Positions 12,699-24,206 of a stretch of 64,000 bases of DNA are shown here, one piece after another (within the stretch, counting starts at the first letter, position 1; each line of letters begins with the position of its first letter). A program made the position numbers and the translations under genes. The notes beneath the pieces were generated by a model, which saw nothing but the letters and a program-made list of their open reading frames with translations, was not told the DNA's origin and did no database searches. The DNA comes from Lojkania enalia (Eukaryota > Ascomycota > Dothideomycetes > Pleosporales): positions 1,469 to 65,468 of the forward strand of contig ML986640.1 in the NCBI GenBank assembly GCA_010094045.1, read 5' to 3'.

Positions 12699-13165
12699 TC
12701 AGTTTGAAGTTTTCGGAGGACAATGCCAGAGCGGATGGCCTAATTATGAGACAAGTCAAACCCCAGGTACAAATTAATAGAGGCACCCACCTTCCCATAG
12801 AAAGCCTGGGGGTGATATAAAAGAAGTTAAGGCTTATGCCCAATGATCTGAAGTTGTGATGGTGTAAAGTCAAGGCTATGTTTAATATCTAGGATTCGGA
12901 ATGCGCATTGGCCACTCTCGATATTAATCCTAATCAATACTAAGTCGGTCGGCTCTTGATATTTTCATTAAGGTCCATCAACATAACGCCTTAGGTGACA
13001 CACTAATCTATGCTCCTTATCAGCGCTCAGACGGGACGGCAGCTGTTGAAACGGCATCTATCCAAGATGAAGTTGGGTGAGGCCAAGGACATAACTAGAG
13101 CTAATATCCTCGAATCCTCAACACTGTTCATCACGGCCATTACCTCTAAGCGGATGATCTTGATC

Positions 13166-14344
13166 ATGACGAAATTGAATGCCTTCGTTGCGGCCTTGGG
13201 CCTAATTGCGCCTACCAGTGCACTGCTTCGATTCGGTTGTGCCCGCCTCACGGTCCAGCGCCTTGATCCTTTAGTTAACCCCGGCATGATTCCATCGACT
13301 CATCTTCACCAAATTATTGGAGGCGTAAGTATTTAGACTCCATAGGTCTGTTCATGTTTCTCATTATAACTATCTGTAGAATTCATTTAATGCGACAATG
13401 GACCCAAAGACGCATGATCTAGCATCCCTATCCACCTGCACCAGCTGTCAATTCACAGAAGATTTCTCCAATTATTGGACTGCAGTTCTATACTTCCGTG
13501 CCAGAAACGGTACCTTCAAGAGGGTCCCACAAAGAGCACAAGCAGGCATGGAAGGCACCCAAGGCGGCATGGTCAGTCCCAGGAAAACTGGGGTCACACA
13601 ACTTCTAATCTTTCATCAGGTCGTTTACTACATGTCCGACGCGCTCTTCGATACCGCCCAGAAATCAACCGTTACTGCATTCAAGCCCGGTTTCCGAATG
13701 CTCGTCGGCGACGTCGAGTACCACAACCGTGAACAGGCCCGAAACTTCCGACAGCTGACCTTTACCTGTATGCAGAACGAGGGTACACGCGCTCCAGAGT
13801 ACCTCCATTTTCCCACTGAGCCCTGCCCCGCCGGTATTATGGCCAACCACCGCTTCCCTACATGCTGGGACGGCGTTAATCTCGACTCACCAAACCATCG
13901 TGACCATGTCGCGTATCCAGAGAGCGGTACCTTCGAGTCCGGCGGTCCATGCCCTACTACCCATCCCGTCCGACTCCCACAGCTACTGCTTGAGACAGTC
14001 TGGGATACCAAGCAATTCAACAACAAGGCGGATTGGCCAGAGGACGGCAGCCAGCCGTTCGTCTGGTCGAGCGGCGATAGCACTGGCTACTCTACGCACG
14101 CCGATTACCTGTTTGGCTGGCAGAGCGACTCCCTTCAGAAACATCTGGATGGACATACATATGTTTCTGCCCCGACACTAAATACGCAAAGCATTTCACA
14201 GCAAAACAAGTGTACGGTTCCGGATGTTGTAAATGAGGATTTTGATTCTTGTGAGTTGCGAAATTTCCATAACCATCTTGACGCAGCGGCTAATTTTTGA
14301 TTGCAGGGTTGACTGAGCTGCCGGGTAGTCCCGTTATGTTTTAA
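13166..14344 (+). CDS. Secreted DUF1996-family protein
   Basis: Three exons, 13166-13324, 13380-14250 and 14307-14344, give 355 residues. The first intron (55 nt, GTAAGT...GTAG) joins HLHQIIGG to NSFNATM, restoring the family's HxIxGGNAFN motif. The second (56 nt, GTGAGT...GCAG) restores the C-terminal DSWLTELPG motif. Signal peptide MTKLNAFVAALGLIAPTSA, then RFGCARL-RLDPLVNPG, CTSCQFTEDFSNYWTAVLYF and HRDHVAYPES, all typical of DUF1996. An in-frame ATG at 13154 is possible, but 13166 begins the cleaner signal peptide. DUF1996 proteins are fungal extracellular or wall-associated proteins of unknown activity, sometimes fused to WSC domains; no WSC is present here. Length is somewhat below typical members. 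Confidence 0.85.
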
Positions 14345-14989
14345 GCGTGATGCCTATCTTTTTTTATCGATGCAATAAGAATCAATAATTATTTTCATGA
14401 GTATGCGGAAAATATTCGGGACTAAGAAGTGATGAGACTTTCATTTAGCCGTTCTGCGTATTAAATGCTTCAAGGCTACGCGAGATTGAAGTGTGAATAA
14501 ATCTTTTGCATTTGAGCCTTCGAAAGGATCAGGAGTTGCCATTTGCCCATGGCCGAGTAATCGTTATTCACGCCGAATTCATGCCGAATGACTCAAAATT
14601 GGTAATGGAAAATGTTCATGTCAGCCGGAATTACCACCTATATAAGCCTTCATGCATTAGCAGCAAGAAGGTCGGCCTTTTTGTTCCTGACAGTTCAAAC
14701 TGCACCTACAGCTGTGCAATGATTCGCCGGAATATGTGCCCGAGAAAGCGATCTATGTAGACTAATAATAGAGAAATTCTCGGCCTATAAACTCTTTTCT
14801 AAGTCCCAACCGCAACAACTATTGGGTCATCCCGAGATTAACTTCAACTACTCAGAATAACGTATTTCACAAGCGAGCCCCGTACCTCATCAACTTCTCT
14901 AGTGCTGTAACTTTCAACCACCATAGCTCAACAACTACCTACCGGCGTACTCTGCAAAAAAAAGCTAGTATATTACTTGCTATCATAAG
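14345..14989. other. Intergenic, no supported gene
   Basis: Contains the DUF1996 3' region and an 84-codon open frame (14506-14760 +) with no splice sites, signal peptide or family pattern. I see no reason to call it a gene. Confidence 0.35.
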
Positions 14990-16110
14990 TCTCATAAATG
15001 GCCAAATCCAGAGCGTACGACAGGCTGTTTCTACCTATAGCTGTCACATGTTTCTACTATTCTATTATAGTTGGCCTGTTTTCAGGCCTATATAGTCTCG
15101 CCACTGCCAGCCTCTGGCTAGGTAGGCCACTTACCTTCCTTCAATATATCAATATTTGCCTCAGCAATTGATGCTACCTGATACGCGACAATAGCGGACT
15201 AACTGCTCGCTACTCGCTAGACTGGCTAGGTCGGTATTAACTAGCCTACGAACATTGTCAAGCGGACACCTTGCCTGACTACTCGATTCGCCAGAGCGCT
15301 CTGTGTAAGGACCCTAAGCTACCAGAGCTCTTGTTCGAGCTTATCAGGCGTACAAAGCGTGACTACAGAATCGCTGATAATAATACCTTTTCTAAGATAT
15401 CTATAGGTAAGAGAATATCTATACTATCTATATGCTATTTTATTCTCTAGATGTAGGCTGCTTCTCGCTGTTAAAGCGAGTATATAGCCGCTAGGTAGAT
15501 TTCTACATGCCCTTTGAGGCAGCTTATCAGCAGGCTAATATAAAGGCAATTATCTACTCTAGCTTTCAAGGAGCTGGCCTAGTACTTCTAGATCTAGGGG
15601 TAGTACTATTAAAGCTTAATGTACAGCTGCGTACGCCGTTACCTATAGTAGTAGTAGCAGCACCGGCGTAGCAAGGGTCTTGGTAGTTAAAAACACCGAG
15701 TAATGTGTAAGAGCTAGGTAATTAGTTAGCTCTAGTTCGCGAGAGAATTCGTGCGCATCTAGATTCTTCTCCTACGTCTATAATCTACGTAGTAGATCAG
15801 CTTGCTTAAGGTTCTCAGCCGATAGAGTATAACGCAGTGCTCCTATATAATCAGGTCTCTAGTCTTTAGAGAGCGCTAGAGGCTGCTATAAAGCGCAAGC
15901 AGAATAATAAGAAAATTATGAAGTATACAAGCCTTACTATTTTAGAAGGAGAAAGAATAACTACTGATAGGGAGGCTGTAGAGTAGGCTAACGGCTAAGG
16001 CGCACAGAGGTTGCACAGTCAGATTAAAGCCGACAGGCCGCAGTGTGCTGTAGGCGCTGCAGGAAGCCTAGCTAAAACTCATAAATCCGTAAGAAGCTAA
16101 TCTAGATACT
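14990..16110 (+). pseudogene. pogo/Fot1-type DDE transposase relic A
   Basis: Plus-strand translation shows pogo-transposase pieces in order. An N-terminal segment near 15003-15041 matches relic B at 29514. Then come VGIN-PTNIVKRTPCLTTRFARALCKDPK (15228-15315) and the C-terminal LDVGCFSLLKRAYS with FQGAGLVLLDLGVVLLKLNVQLRTP (about 15444-15640). The tail continues to about 16100 with the usual charged coiled region. The central DDE catalytic part is missing between NNTFSKIS and LDVGCF, stops interrupt the frame, and a 149-bp element sits at 15042-15190. It is inactive. Confidence 0.75.
15042..15190 (-). mobile_element. 149-bp TG...CA element with 5-bp target duplication (copy A)
   Basis: The segment begins TGTCACATG and ends GCGACA, so it is bounded by TG...CA with short inverted ends (TGTC/GACA). 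It is flanked by ATAGC on both sides (ctATAGC before, ATAGCgg after), a 5-bp target-site duplication. Relic B at about 29520-29545 shows the matching unoccupied pogo sequence. An identical-length copy lies at 24058-24206 in opposite orientation. Inside are a TATATAG motif and a perfect palindrome GGCCTGTTTTCAGGCC. TG...CA ends with a 5-bp duplication are LTR hallmarks, so a solo LTR of a very small LTR element (SMART/TRIM type) is the best reading; a MITE is the alternative. Confidence 0.65.
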
Positions 16111-16493
16111 ACTTAATCTATAATCAATATTGTTTTACTAGCATTCCGACATGCTGCCAACCCACCTGCCTACAAGCTTGGAAAAAAGGTGACAAGGTGC
16201 GCGCTCGCTTGTGGAGTACGTTATTGATCTATAAATTTGGGATATTTCCCAATACTTTAATCAATGACGGGGTGCATAAACTATGATAGTGCGATACGGA
16301 GAACGTTCCCGAAACCTTTTGCATCCTAGTGTCGTTTCTCGTATCTGAAGGCAGCATCATTTGAATACGGTGGTAATTCTTTTTCCGGTAATAGTTCCAT
16401 TATAGAGCAGCCATTCCTAAGCTTGATATGTAGTTTCTTTGCCAGAATGCTTCGAAGCTTGACATTGCTTCCTTGAGTCTTCACCGGACTTTT

Positions 16494-16793
16494 ACTGTGG
16501 TGAGAGGCGAATCTTGGCTCAGAGAGGGAGATGAGGGACTGAACTGCTTGATTGAGGATGGCCAGCAGGCCATATTTATGTACAGAGAAAAGGGGTATAT
16601 CGGCTGATATGCAGCGTGATATTGTTGGAGGGTGCCTCCTCAGCGTTTGCCCTTGCACGTGATCGGGGTTAGCGCCTTGGCATTTCCACAGATAAATAGC
16701 TTCCTCTGTAGCTTCAATCAAACCTCAAGCCCTCCGTCCAACAGATATCATACGACGATATCTGATACAGCTCGGCAGACTTGCCAAAATCCC
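16494..16793 (-). repeat. Dispersed repeat R1, copy A
   Basis: Read on minus, 16630-16494 matches 30443-30577 on plus at high identity, ending at the same CACCACAG. The segment 16755-16793 (gatatctgatacagctcggc and onward) matches the starts of the other copies at 30378 and 23967. About 120 bp between these parts is unique to this copy. Open frames through it (16326-16721 -) are repeat-borne and not called as a gene. Confidence 0.65.
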
Positions 16794-16825
16794 TATCACA
16801 TTTACCACTACGAAATACTTATTCT

Positions 16826-16877
16826 GTGTAAAGTATCAGGGCAGACGAGGAGGAGAACTGTGTTGATTGATATCTAT
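16826..16877 (+). repeat. Dispersed repeat R3, copy 1
   Basis: The stretch around tgtaaagtatcagggcagac is repeated, with a few differences and small indels, at the right edge of the window (63952-64000), in the same orientation. Both copies continue to a TATCTATG motif. The element type is unknown. Confidence 0.5.
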
Positions 16878-17225
16878 GGAGGATTAAGGCTATTTATATT
16901 GTCTGTTCCAGGTATCACATGATATCAGGCTAATCCATAATAGGGATCGTGCGATACATGTAACCTGGCTTATCTGTCTATAATTAAGGTAATGCAATTT
17001 TATATCAAAAGACAGATACTGCTTTAGAGGCGGGAGAACTGCCTAGGGCGTCAGCTTTCATAGGACTCTTAAGTTACCGACCGCTAGCGTACACCGCAAT
17101 ATAGCCTCCCACTTGCTTCGTTCCTCATTCTGCGCGCGAATTCGATTATTGCGACATATCCCCCTTCTCCCTTTCGCTTCTTCCTGCACTCTGAAGCTGT
17201 TTACTAACTCTAATTCTTATGAGCA

Positions 17226-17707
17226 ATGGATTCGCTGAACGCCCCCTCTGCTCCTGAGAATGACACCTGCTCTCTTGGGTCCGCTTCCATGGACTTCGGC
17301 GAGACCGGCTCTGTCACCACAGATCTTTTACAGTGCATCTGTATGGCAATTCTATCCCTATAAAAGTCGCAGATAGCTAACAGTGGAGTGGACGACGAAG
17401 TGATTAGTTAGCCTAACCTAGTCCAACCCTTGTAAGTAACACAGTTACTTGAAGGCGATGTGGACGATGAGGGTTCTTCTTCTCCCACTTCCACCTCCGC
17501 CCCATTCTACCTCTCTCCCAGGGTCATCGCCTAAATCGCCACCCACGTGATTCTCGGGACACCGGCAACTGGCGCCTAACTCTTCCTCGTAATCTGGTGA
17601 CTGGTGGCTACTTCCTGCTTATGGCGAGGATCTTGAATGAGATCGGGTCTAGCATAGCCAAGGAAGAATTCCGGTGCTTCTACGCTGACCCCTTATCCTA
17701 GCGATGC
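17226..17707 (+). pseudogene. Coding remnant cut by an LTR
   Basis: An ATG at 17226 opens a short frame beginning MDSLNAPSAPEND. Further on another frame is open to 17703, including TGNWRLTLPRNLVTGG and EIGSSIAKEEFRC. Codon use looks coding, but the frames do not join cleanly and the second ends just before the LTR start at 17708. I read it as a gene fragment truncated by the retroelement. The family is not recognised. Confidence 0.3.
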
Positions 17708-17885
17708 TGTCACGGTTATGGAAGGAGACGTCTGGTAGACGTGCAGGTGAGAGCGACTGCTTGTGAAGCTATGGGAAGTTATGACTGCACATTAGAAAGC
17801 AGGTTCTTTGAACTTGCATCAACACACACACACAGACAGAGACAGACACAGAACAATAGACCCTCTTTTACCCTAATAGATGCTA
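17708..17885 (+). repeat. Orphan gypsy LTR 5' fragment
   Basis: Begins TGTCACGGTTATGGAAGGAG and matches the minus-strand LTR end at 11205-11037. It contains a (CA)n/(GACA)n microsatellite at about 17820-17850 and ends in homology near AATAGACCCTC. It shows no RIP-like bias, possibly because it is short. No internal retroelement sequence or 3' LTR partner follows, so it is a fragment or a degraded solo LTR. Confidence 0.65.
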
Positions 17886-18176
17886 GAGGGTTATTCTGGA
17901 GTGGATTGGGTGGGGAGGCTGGAATAATTGGCATGAAAAGTTCGAGATTAGTTATACTTTTTGTCTCGTGATCATAAGTAGTCTACTTATAATAATGATA
18001 GGATATTTTTGCTCACTTCGATCGAGTTCTCAACGTCCTTAAGCGTATGCATCACAGTGTGAATACGGGAGAACGCTTAGCACAAGCACAAGCCACAGCT
18101 GACGTAATACTGTAGCTCTGCTGCTAAATTTGAATAGCACCGCAAATCCTCCAACACAACATTTTCAACGGATAGG

Positions 18177-19510
18177 ATGCCTCCAGACCGAAATCGGACA
18201 TCAAACCCCCAAGGACGACAGAAATCATGTTCTGAATGTGCGAAATCGAAGCGGCGCTGCGACCTCCGACAGCCGAGCTGTCTTCGCTGCAGTCGACAGA
18301 ACTTGACATGCATCTACCCTCCCCAGCCATCACCTATCGGCGACGCGCCTACACCGCCTACTCAAATTTCTAAAGGAAACTCAAATACTGAGAATGGCCT
18401 TTTTGAGTTTGACTTGCCGGCCCTTAGCACTCCGGAGGAGGTGGAGTTGCTCGACTTTGACCTTATAGCAGCAACAGAGTCGGTAAACACGTTGAACGAC
18501 ATTCTTGCTGGCGAAAGTGGCGCCTGTGAAGATGTCTCTCTGTCTCGGCCAAACTATGTTTCTGTTGTCCCAGCGAAGCTCTTCTCTACCTCATATCTCT
18601 CTGTTGAAGCGCGAGGGCGTATCGACTATTGCGTTGCCCAGCTAAAGTTGGCCCCATCCATGTTCCTCATCGAGAATGGAACGCCATGGTGTCACCCGCT
18701 GCTCTATCAAGATAATATGCCGAGAAATCTTCAAGGTATTGAACTTCCCATTTTGGCAAAGCATGGGGTGACAATGTATAAGATGCGCATGCTTCGTGCG
18801 CTCTATATCAGGTCCGGAATGACGTGAATTCCGATCTCATCGCCCGTCATATCATAAGCAGGCTCGAAGAAGCCATTGAAGCTCCCGCCCTAGTGACGCT
18901 CAGCGAAGTCCTAGCGCGAGCCCACGCTCTAATGCTGTACCAAATCATGGTTGTATTCAGTGGAGATGTGTGTTGTCTCCATCTTGAATTTATGCAAGAT
19001 TTCCTGACTAATTCTCACCAGATACGCTACTATGGATGTGCGGATATACTTATGCCACGTCTTGAACAGCTCGGGTACCAGATTCATTCGCTTCTTCATC
19101 ACGAAGTCGAACCAACCGGATGCTTAGCCTTGTATCCGAGCGATGCATCGCAAACGGCATGGAAAGATTTCATATTCCGTGAGTCGGCTAGACGAACGTT
19201 AATAATTATCTTTCACATGAACGCAATGTGCAAATTGCTTGCGGGGCGGCATGAAAAATGCAACTACTCTGTGTCGTTTGGCAGTCGTGTATCTTTCTCG
19301 GGGCCCCTTTGGAATGCGAGGTCAGCTTTCGACTTTGGCATGGCATGGAATGACCAAAATCGTCTTATGGTCACAGATCTTGATCTTACCGATCTTTTGC
19401 AAAACGCTCAGCCCACTGATATAGATGCCTTCGGCAAAATGTTGCTGACTAGTCTAATGGGGGTTGACAATGTCAAGGGTTGGTTCTACACACGTGGCGG
19501 GACGTTCTGA
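18177..19510 (+). CDS. Zn2Cys6 transcription factor
   Basis: Three exons, 18177-18735, 18783-18967 and 19022-19510, give 410 residues. A 47-nt intron (GTATTG...ATAAG) joins RNLQ to DAHASCALY. The second, 54 nt and frame-neutral (GTGTGT...ACCAG), restores FSGDIRYYG. Without the first intron the frame stops at 18827. The N-terminal binuclear cluster is C18-x2-C21-x6-C28-x6-C35-x2-C38-x6-C45, with the basic run KSKRRC. The rest is a helical middle region ending KGWFYTRGGTF, a C-terminus shared by a common fungal Zn2Cys6 subfamily. It should bind CGG-type DNA sites in the nucleus. Target genes are unknown; no biosynthetic cluster lies next to it. Confidence 0.85.
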
Positions 19511-21127
19511 AGGACGTACCTCGGCCTCGAGCACAATTCCACGTCTATCCACAATGCCATCTTTTTCACATGTTACCAAGGTTGAACCGCATCAGTAACG
19601 AAGAGGAACATTGATGGGTGCTCGAGGCAATCCTAAATCCAGTCTAAGAGTAGCATCCTTAACTCCGCAAATTAGGGCCTCTACAACAACAAGTCTGGTG
19701 ATACATTGCGCAGGACTATACACTAGAAGGACGGGATCTGTGAGGAACGCAAGGCTCCTTTGGTAGGATATGAACACCGAAAAAGCCTCAACAATCCTTA
19801 CGCTTTAAATTGAAGTCAGCAAGTTAGCTAGCGACTTATTTCCGCTACGCGTAAAGCATGGAGTGAGAAGGGACGGGTACTGATTCATTCTATTCTCATA
19901 CTATTGGGAGAATTAGAGAACGACTCCAGTCTCTACCCATTTTGGGGAGTCTTGATCTATTTTCCTCTTCGTCGGTGTTTCACATTCTACACCTGAGATA
20001 GATTGATTAGATCAGGCAACCAACGCCAGTAGGAGTCCTGGCGTCGACGAATACGATCTCCTTCCCAATTCGGTTATGTATTATGCTACCCGGACACAGC
20101 CCCATCTTGGCACGAGCATCGTTCCATCCAGATAATGAGAAGGGTACATGACGCCACCGCCGTTCAAAGTCTCCATGTGCATTAGGGAAAAGCGTATCTC
20201 TCTACCACGGTACGATATTTTCGCAAAATGTCAAGTCTCCTATCAAGGTCCTCCCTTCAATCACAACCTTATTACAGATAGATTCACTGCGCACTCCTTC
20301 TATGCCCATCAAAGAACGCCTACCACTAGGACTAGTTAGCGCATCCAGACTTCATCAAGTGTTGCGTTTTGCAATCATAGCCGAATGTTACCGTTCACTT
20401 CGGATTGGAAAAGCATAAACCGCCCCACGCGGATAGAATCCTACAGATCAGCCATCAGCCTTGATCTGCACAATGCAACAGCTCCACCCCCACCCACGGA
20501 ATATTCCCTGCATATCATTTCTTACACACAAAGTGCTTCGGTAAATTGCCCCTTCTTAGCTAGCATATTGCCGGAAATATGCTTAGCGGATTGCTAGGAT
20601 GCTTGCCCAAAGTGAAACACCCAACTGCCACCAGCGAATCCGACATACGAGTAGGATCCGCAATCTTCAACGAGAGATGAAGGTGTTACTACTACTAGCA
20701 TTATTAATCTGTGTAGGCTTTATCGCGATGCTCTAGCAAAGAATCGAGATGACCCATTAGTGGGACCATCATTATTGCATACCGTGGTGTCCGAAACTTC
20801 GATATTGGCTCGATTAGACCTTGTGTCTCATAGCCGGTGCTCATGTCAACTGACAATCAGCGTAGAAAGTCGGAAGAGTAGATGACTGGCTATGCAGTCG
20901 CAACTGAATGCCTGTAGTTCAATTTCCCAATCGATTCCTTTGCGGATGAGGACAAAATTTGGAGAAGACCTCAGCGTGGCGTGGTTCAAGCACGGACAAA
21001 CTATACGAACAGCCAAGATGTTTCAAACAAAGGCGGAGATTGTACCTGCCAAGCATCCCGCGCATCCTAATGCGGGCATCAATTTATTCTTTCTCTATTT
21101 TCCTGAAAAGGTACTCGAACGAATAGA
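19511..21127. other. Long intergenic region, no supported gene
   Basis: Downstream of the regulator and upstream of the lectin gene. Several frames of 60-112 codons occur on both strands, but none has splice structure, a domain or a secretion signal. The right end serves as promoter for the gene at 21294. Confidence 0.4.
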
Positions 21128-21134
21128 TATAAAA
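21128..21134 (+). promoter_or_regulatory. TATA box of the jacalin-like gene
   Basis: TATAAAA lies 160 bp upstream of the ATG at 21294. It is followed by a pyrimidine-rich tract typical of fungal 5' UTRs. Confidence 0.5.
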
Positions 21135-21293
21135 TGTACGGCTCTCGTCGCTGTTTGGTTTCATTTCCATCACCACAATCAACCAACTTCCCTCTCCCAT
21201 TCTACATACTTTCTTCAGCCGCTCGCATAGTCGTTCATTTCTCTGGTCTTTGAGCCACTTTCATTCCTTACTATATCTATACATCTTTTTAAA

Positions 21294-22457
21294 ATGCTTT
21301 TCTCTCCACAGAGGCTCCTTCTTGGGGCCACCTGCCTCATCGCCACTTTCACTGGCTTTACTCGCGCCGATGACTGCGAATCTGGCCCATGGCAAGACGT
21401 GAGCAGTGTTGGAGGCAACGGTGGAGGCCGTTGGTGTGCCACCAAGTTCAAGTCCGGTATTGTCATCACTGGTATTGAAGCCTGGGCCGACAAAAAGAGT
21501 GTTCGAGGTGTCCAGTTCTACTACTCCGATGGTACAAACAGCGGTCTCGTCGGCAAGCAGGATGGTGACCGGCATGGACGAATGGACTGGGACCCTTCGG
21601 TGGACCAGATCAGTCAGATCAAGATGTGGGGAAACGGGGTTGGAAAGTACAACGGCCGCATCTACATCCGTACTAAGAAAGGGAATGAGTTTGATGTTGG
21701 CAAAGATACGAGTGGCCAAGATGTTTATGAGACCAAAGTCGCCTCTGGCATCATGCTAGGTGCCTTTGGCAACGCCGGTGAACGGATCGATCACCTTGGA
21801 TTCCTCTTCTTGAAAAGCAAGATCGAGAAAATTACTGTTGGCGATGTTGTATTTTCTGAGACACCCGAGGAGTTGAATTCCAAGAAAGAGTAAGTTTCGT
21901 TGCCCCCATGTACACACATACACCCCGCTAACTACTTTAGGGGCCTTGAAGTAGTTACAGTCGACTACGCCGACTACGAAAACGGCATGGAGCTAAACAA
22001 TAACACATACCGTTGGGGTCGCACCATCACGAAGGAGGTTTCAAAGAAGTTTACCCACGCTTCGACCCACACATTCGGTTGGTCCCACGCACTAGAACTG
22101 TCGGGAAAGATCCTCGAACTCGGTGCCAAATCTACTACCACGTTGAGCTACCAGTACGCTAAGACCGACACCGTCGAAGATCAGTTTACCGACAAAGTCG
22201 AAGTCATGACGCAAGTCTGGATTCCGGTTCCACCGGGCGGGAAGATCTACTGCAGGGCTGTTGCCATGACCGGCAAGTACAGTGGCGATTATTCCAGCAA
22301 GGTTTCGATTTGGCTCGAAGACGGATCGACGTTTGAGTTTGAAGAGGAGGGCCATATGGAGCAGATTAATTGGAGCAAAGCAGAGTCCAAGTGCCAGGAT
22401 GACCCGTTCCCGCCTGAGAAGAGGAGCAGGATGAGGGCTAACAAGTTTATTGCATAG
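21294..22457 (+). CDS. Secreted jacalin-like lectin with aerolysin-like C-terminus
   Basis: Two exons, 21294-21889 and 21941-22457, around a 51-nt intron (GTAAGT...CTAAC...TTAG), encode 370 residues. Residues 1-24 are a signal peptide (cleavage near TRA-DDCES). About 28-170 resembles a jacalin fold: repeated GG-rich strands, SGIVITGIEAW, VRGVQFYYSDG, a GNAGERIDHLGFLF strand and an ITVGDVVF end. About 200-345 has the alternating Thr/Ser-rich amphipathic pattern and the QVWIPVPPGGK and RAVAMTGKYSG strands of aerolysin/ETX-MTX2-like modules. The same two-part layout is known from natterin-like and Dln1-type proteins, which bind glycans and form beta-barrel pores. Pore formation here is inferred from pattern only. 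It could instead be a plain secreted lectin. Confidence 0.7.
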
Positions 22458-22899
22458 GCGGTTATCTACTCAGAGCATTTGCATTGCTTCGGCTTGGATT
22501 GCATGGGGATTTGGCGCAGTTTGAAAGTTTTGTTGTGTTTTCTTCTCTAATTTCTGTTTCTGGAGCTTAGAATGTACACTTATCTGTGCTTTCTTCACCA
22601 GTCCTTGCGTTGAGCACTTGGAACTCACATACCTATTTGATCTGGAAATTTTAGAAGCTATTTTTTATATGTCCTATAAGCTCAGGTCACGCGCCTGATA
22701 AGTTATGCAGGCCTTGACTAAGCAGTCTCATGTACTATATATTCCCCTACCGTACCTTGACCGAGAGGTCAATGGACACTACAGGACGTCATCAATACAT
22801 CCATCAATACCACCCCATACGGTCTCCATCCACTCCCGCTTACATGTCCCTATCTATTCCTCCTCCTCACCTATCTTTGTCTTCTCACGTACATTTGCA

Positions 22900-23500
22900 C
22901 TTGGTTTCTCTTCAACCACCGTGATACCCATAACTTTTGCGAGATCTAGGACCCATCAATCCTAGCATTGGCGAACGACTTTCTTGCCGCCTAGTGGAAG
23001 ACCTTCAATTTGGCCTCGACCTCCTCCATGGCAGCTCTGATCCTGACATATTCCTCTTCATTTCTTCTTGAAGGTGATGCTCCTCTTCCCGGAGCTTGGT
23101 GACCCCCTGGAGAAGCCAATAGATGGTAGTGTTAGATTGTTTCTGCTTGACCTTGAAGTTTGCTGTTATCTCATAGCTTTGATAGTGAGATTTCAAAATA
23201 TAGTTATGGTAGTCCTGTAGGACCTAGTCCGTATTAATCGAGGCTAAAGTTGTGCCGGGAGGTGAATTCCCCAGCGGATGGTGGTGTGGCTGAGTCCTGG
23301 AAGTCATACAGTAGGAGAGGGAGTGGTGGGTCCGTGTCGGTAGGCGGAGATGATGGGTATTGACGTTCCAGGCCCTAGATATTCGTTCATGTGTGCATTT
23401 CAGCCAAATGGAGGCTATAAAGCTCGCCATTGCCGTTTGAGGGTGGGTTGGTGACCGAAGTGGTACGACGGCGGCTTCTGCTCCTACTGCCAATTGTAGC
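22900..23500 (-). pseudogene. Decayed coiled-coil protein gene
   Basis: Minus-strand frames at 23196-23005 read SYEITANFKVKQKQSN and LLQGVTKLREEEHHLQEE, a charged heptad-like coil. A one-base shift near NMSGSE moves the continuing coding signal (AAMEEVEAKLKVFH) into another frame, followed by a stop and AARKSFANA. Upstream at 23493-23224 another frame looks partly coding. I see no clean spliced model, so this is most likely a dead gene. No family is recognised. Confidence 0.35.
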
Positions 23501-23927
23501 CTTGGATTTCTTGATTGTCGTGGCAGTGTACTGAAAACATCTTGGTTACCTTGATTGGAAGTGAGCGGAGAAAATTTATGCTGTCGTCGAGGTTAAAGAG
23601 CTTGGTCGGAGAGAGAAAGCTGGGTCGAGGGTTAGGCTTTATCAATACCTCCCCGGCTTAATAGCGGAGCGCATAAACAAACCAAAACCTTTCTCATAAT
23701 GATATGGATAAAATTCTTGGCGCCAAGTCACGCATGACTAAATAGAGGCGACACGCGCCTTCTACACCGGGTAATTGATTGTCTATAGTGAATCTTCCGA
23801 GCGAGTGCACCTAGTTTACCCTTGAGGGCATATTATTTTCCGTTTCATGGCCACAAAGCTCGCGGAGCACATCCGCTCCACACGTCTAACAGCAGGAGAA
23901 CAATAGAGTAAATACTAAATATAGTAC

Positions 23928-24006
23928 GTGATATCCAGCGTGATATCGACCGTGATATCGTACGTCGATATCTGATACAGCTCGGCAGACTAGCCAAAAA
24001 TCCCCA
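23928..24006 (-). repeat. Dispersed repeat R1, copy C (partial)
   Basis: Carries the GATATC-rich part of R1 (gtgatatccagcgtgatatc) and the ctgatacagctcggcagact segment shared with copies at 16755 and 30378 (in the orientation of copy A). It ends 51 bp before a full copy of the 149-bp element. Confidence 0.65.
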
Positions 24007-24057
24007 TGACACTTACAGCTATTTAATATAGATATACTATAAGTAAAATTGGGTGAA

Positions 24058-24206
24058 TGTCGCGTATCAGCCAGCATCAATTGCTGAGGCAAATATTGAT
24101 GTATTGAAGGAGGGTAAGTGGCCTGCCTGGCCAGAGGTTGGCAATGGCGAGACTATATAGGCCTGAAAACAGGCCAACTATAATGGGATAGTAGAAACAC
24201 GTGACA
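24058..24206 (+). mobile_element. 149-bp TG...CA element, copy C
   Basis: Starts TGTCGCGTATCAG and ends ACGTGACA, exactly 149 bp like the copy at 15042-15190, and is very similar to its reverse complement. It contains the palindrome GGCCTGAAAACAGGCC. No clear 5-bp duplication is visible in the flanks here, so it may have been moved or eroded. Confidence 0.65.

Noticed and set aside
14506..14760. 84-codon + frame ending with several cysteines
   Set aside because: No signal peptide, no intron that improves it and no family pattern.
16326..16721. 131-codon minus frame
   Set aside because: Lies inside repeat R1, whose other copies do not keep the frame.
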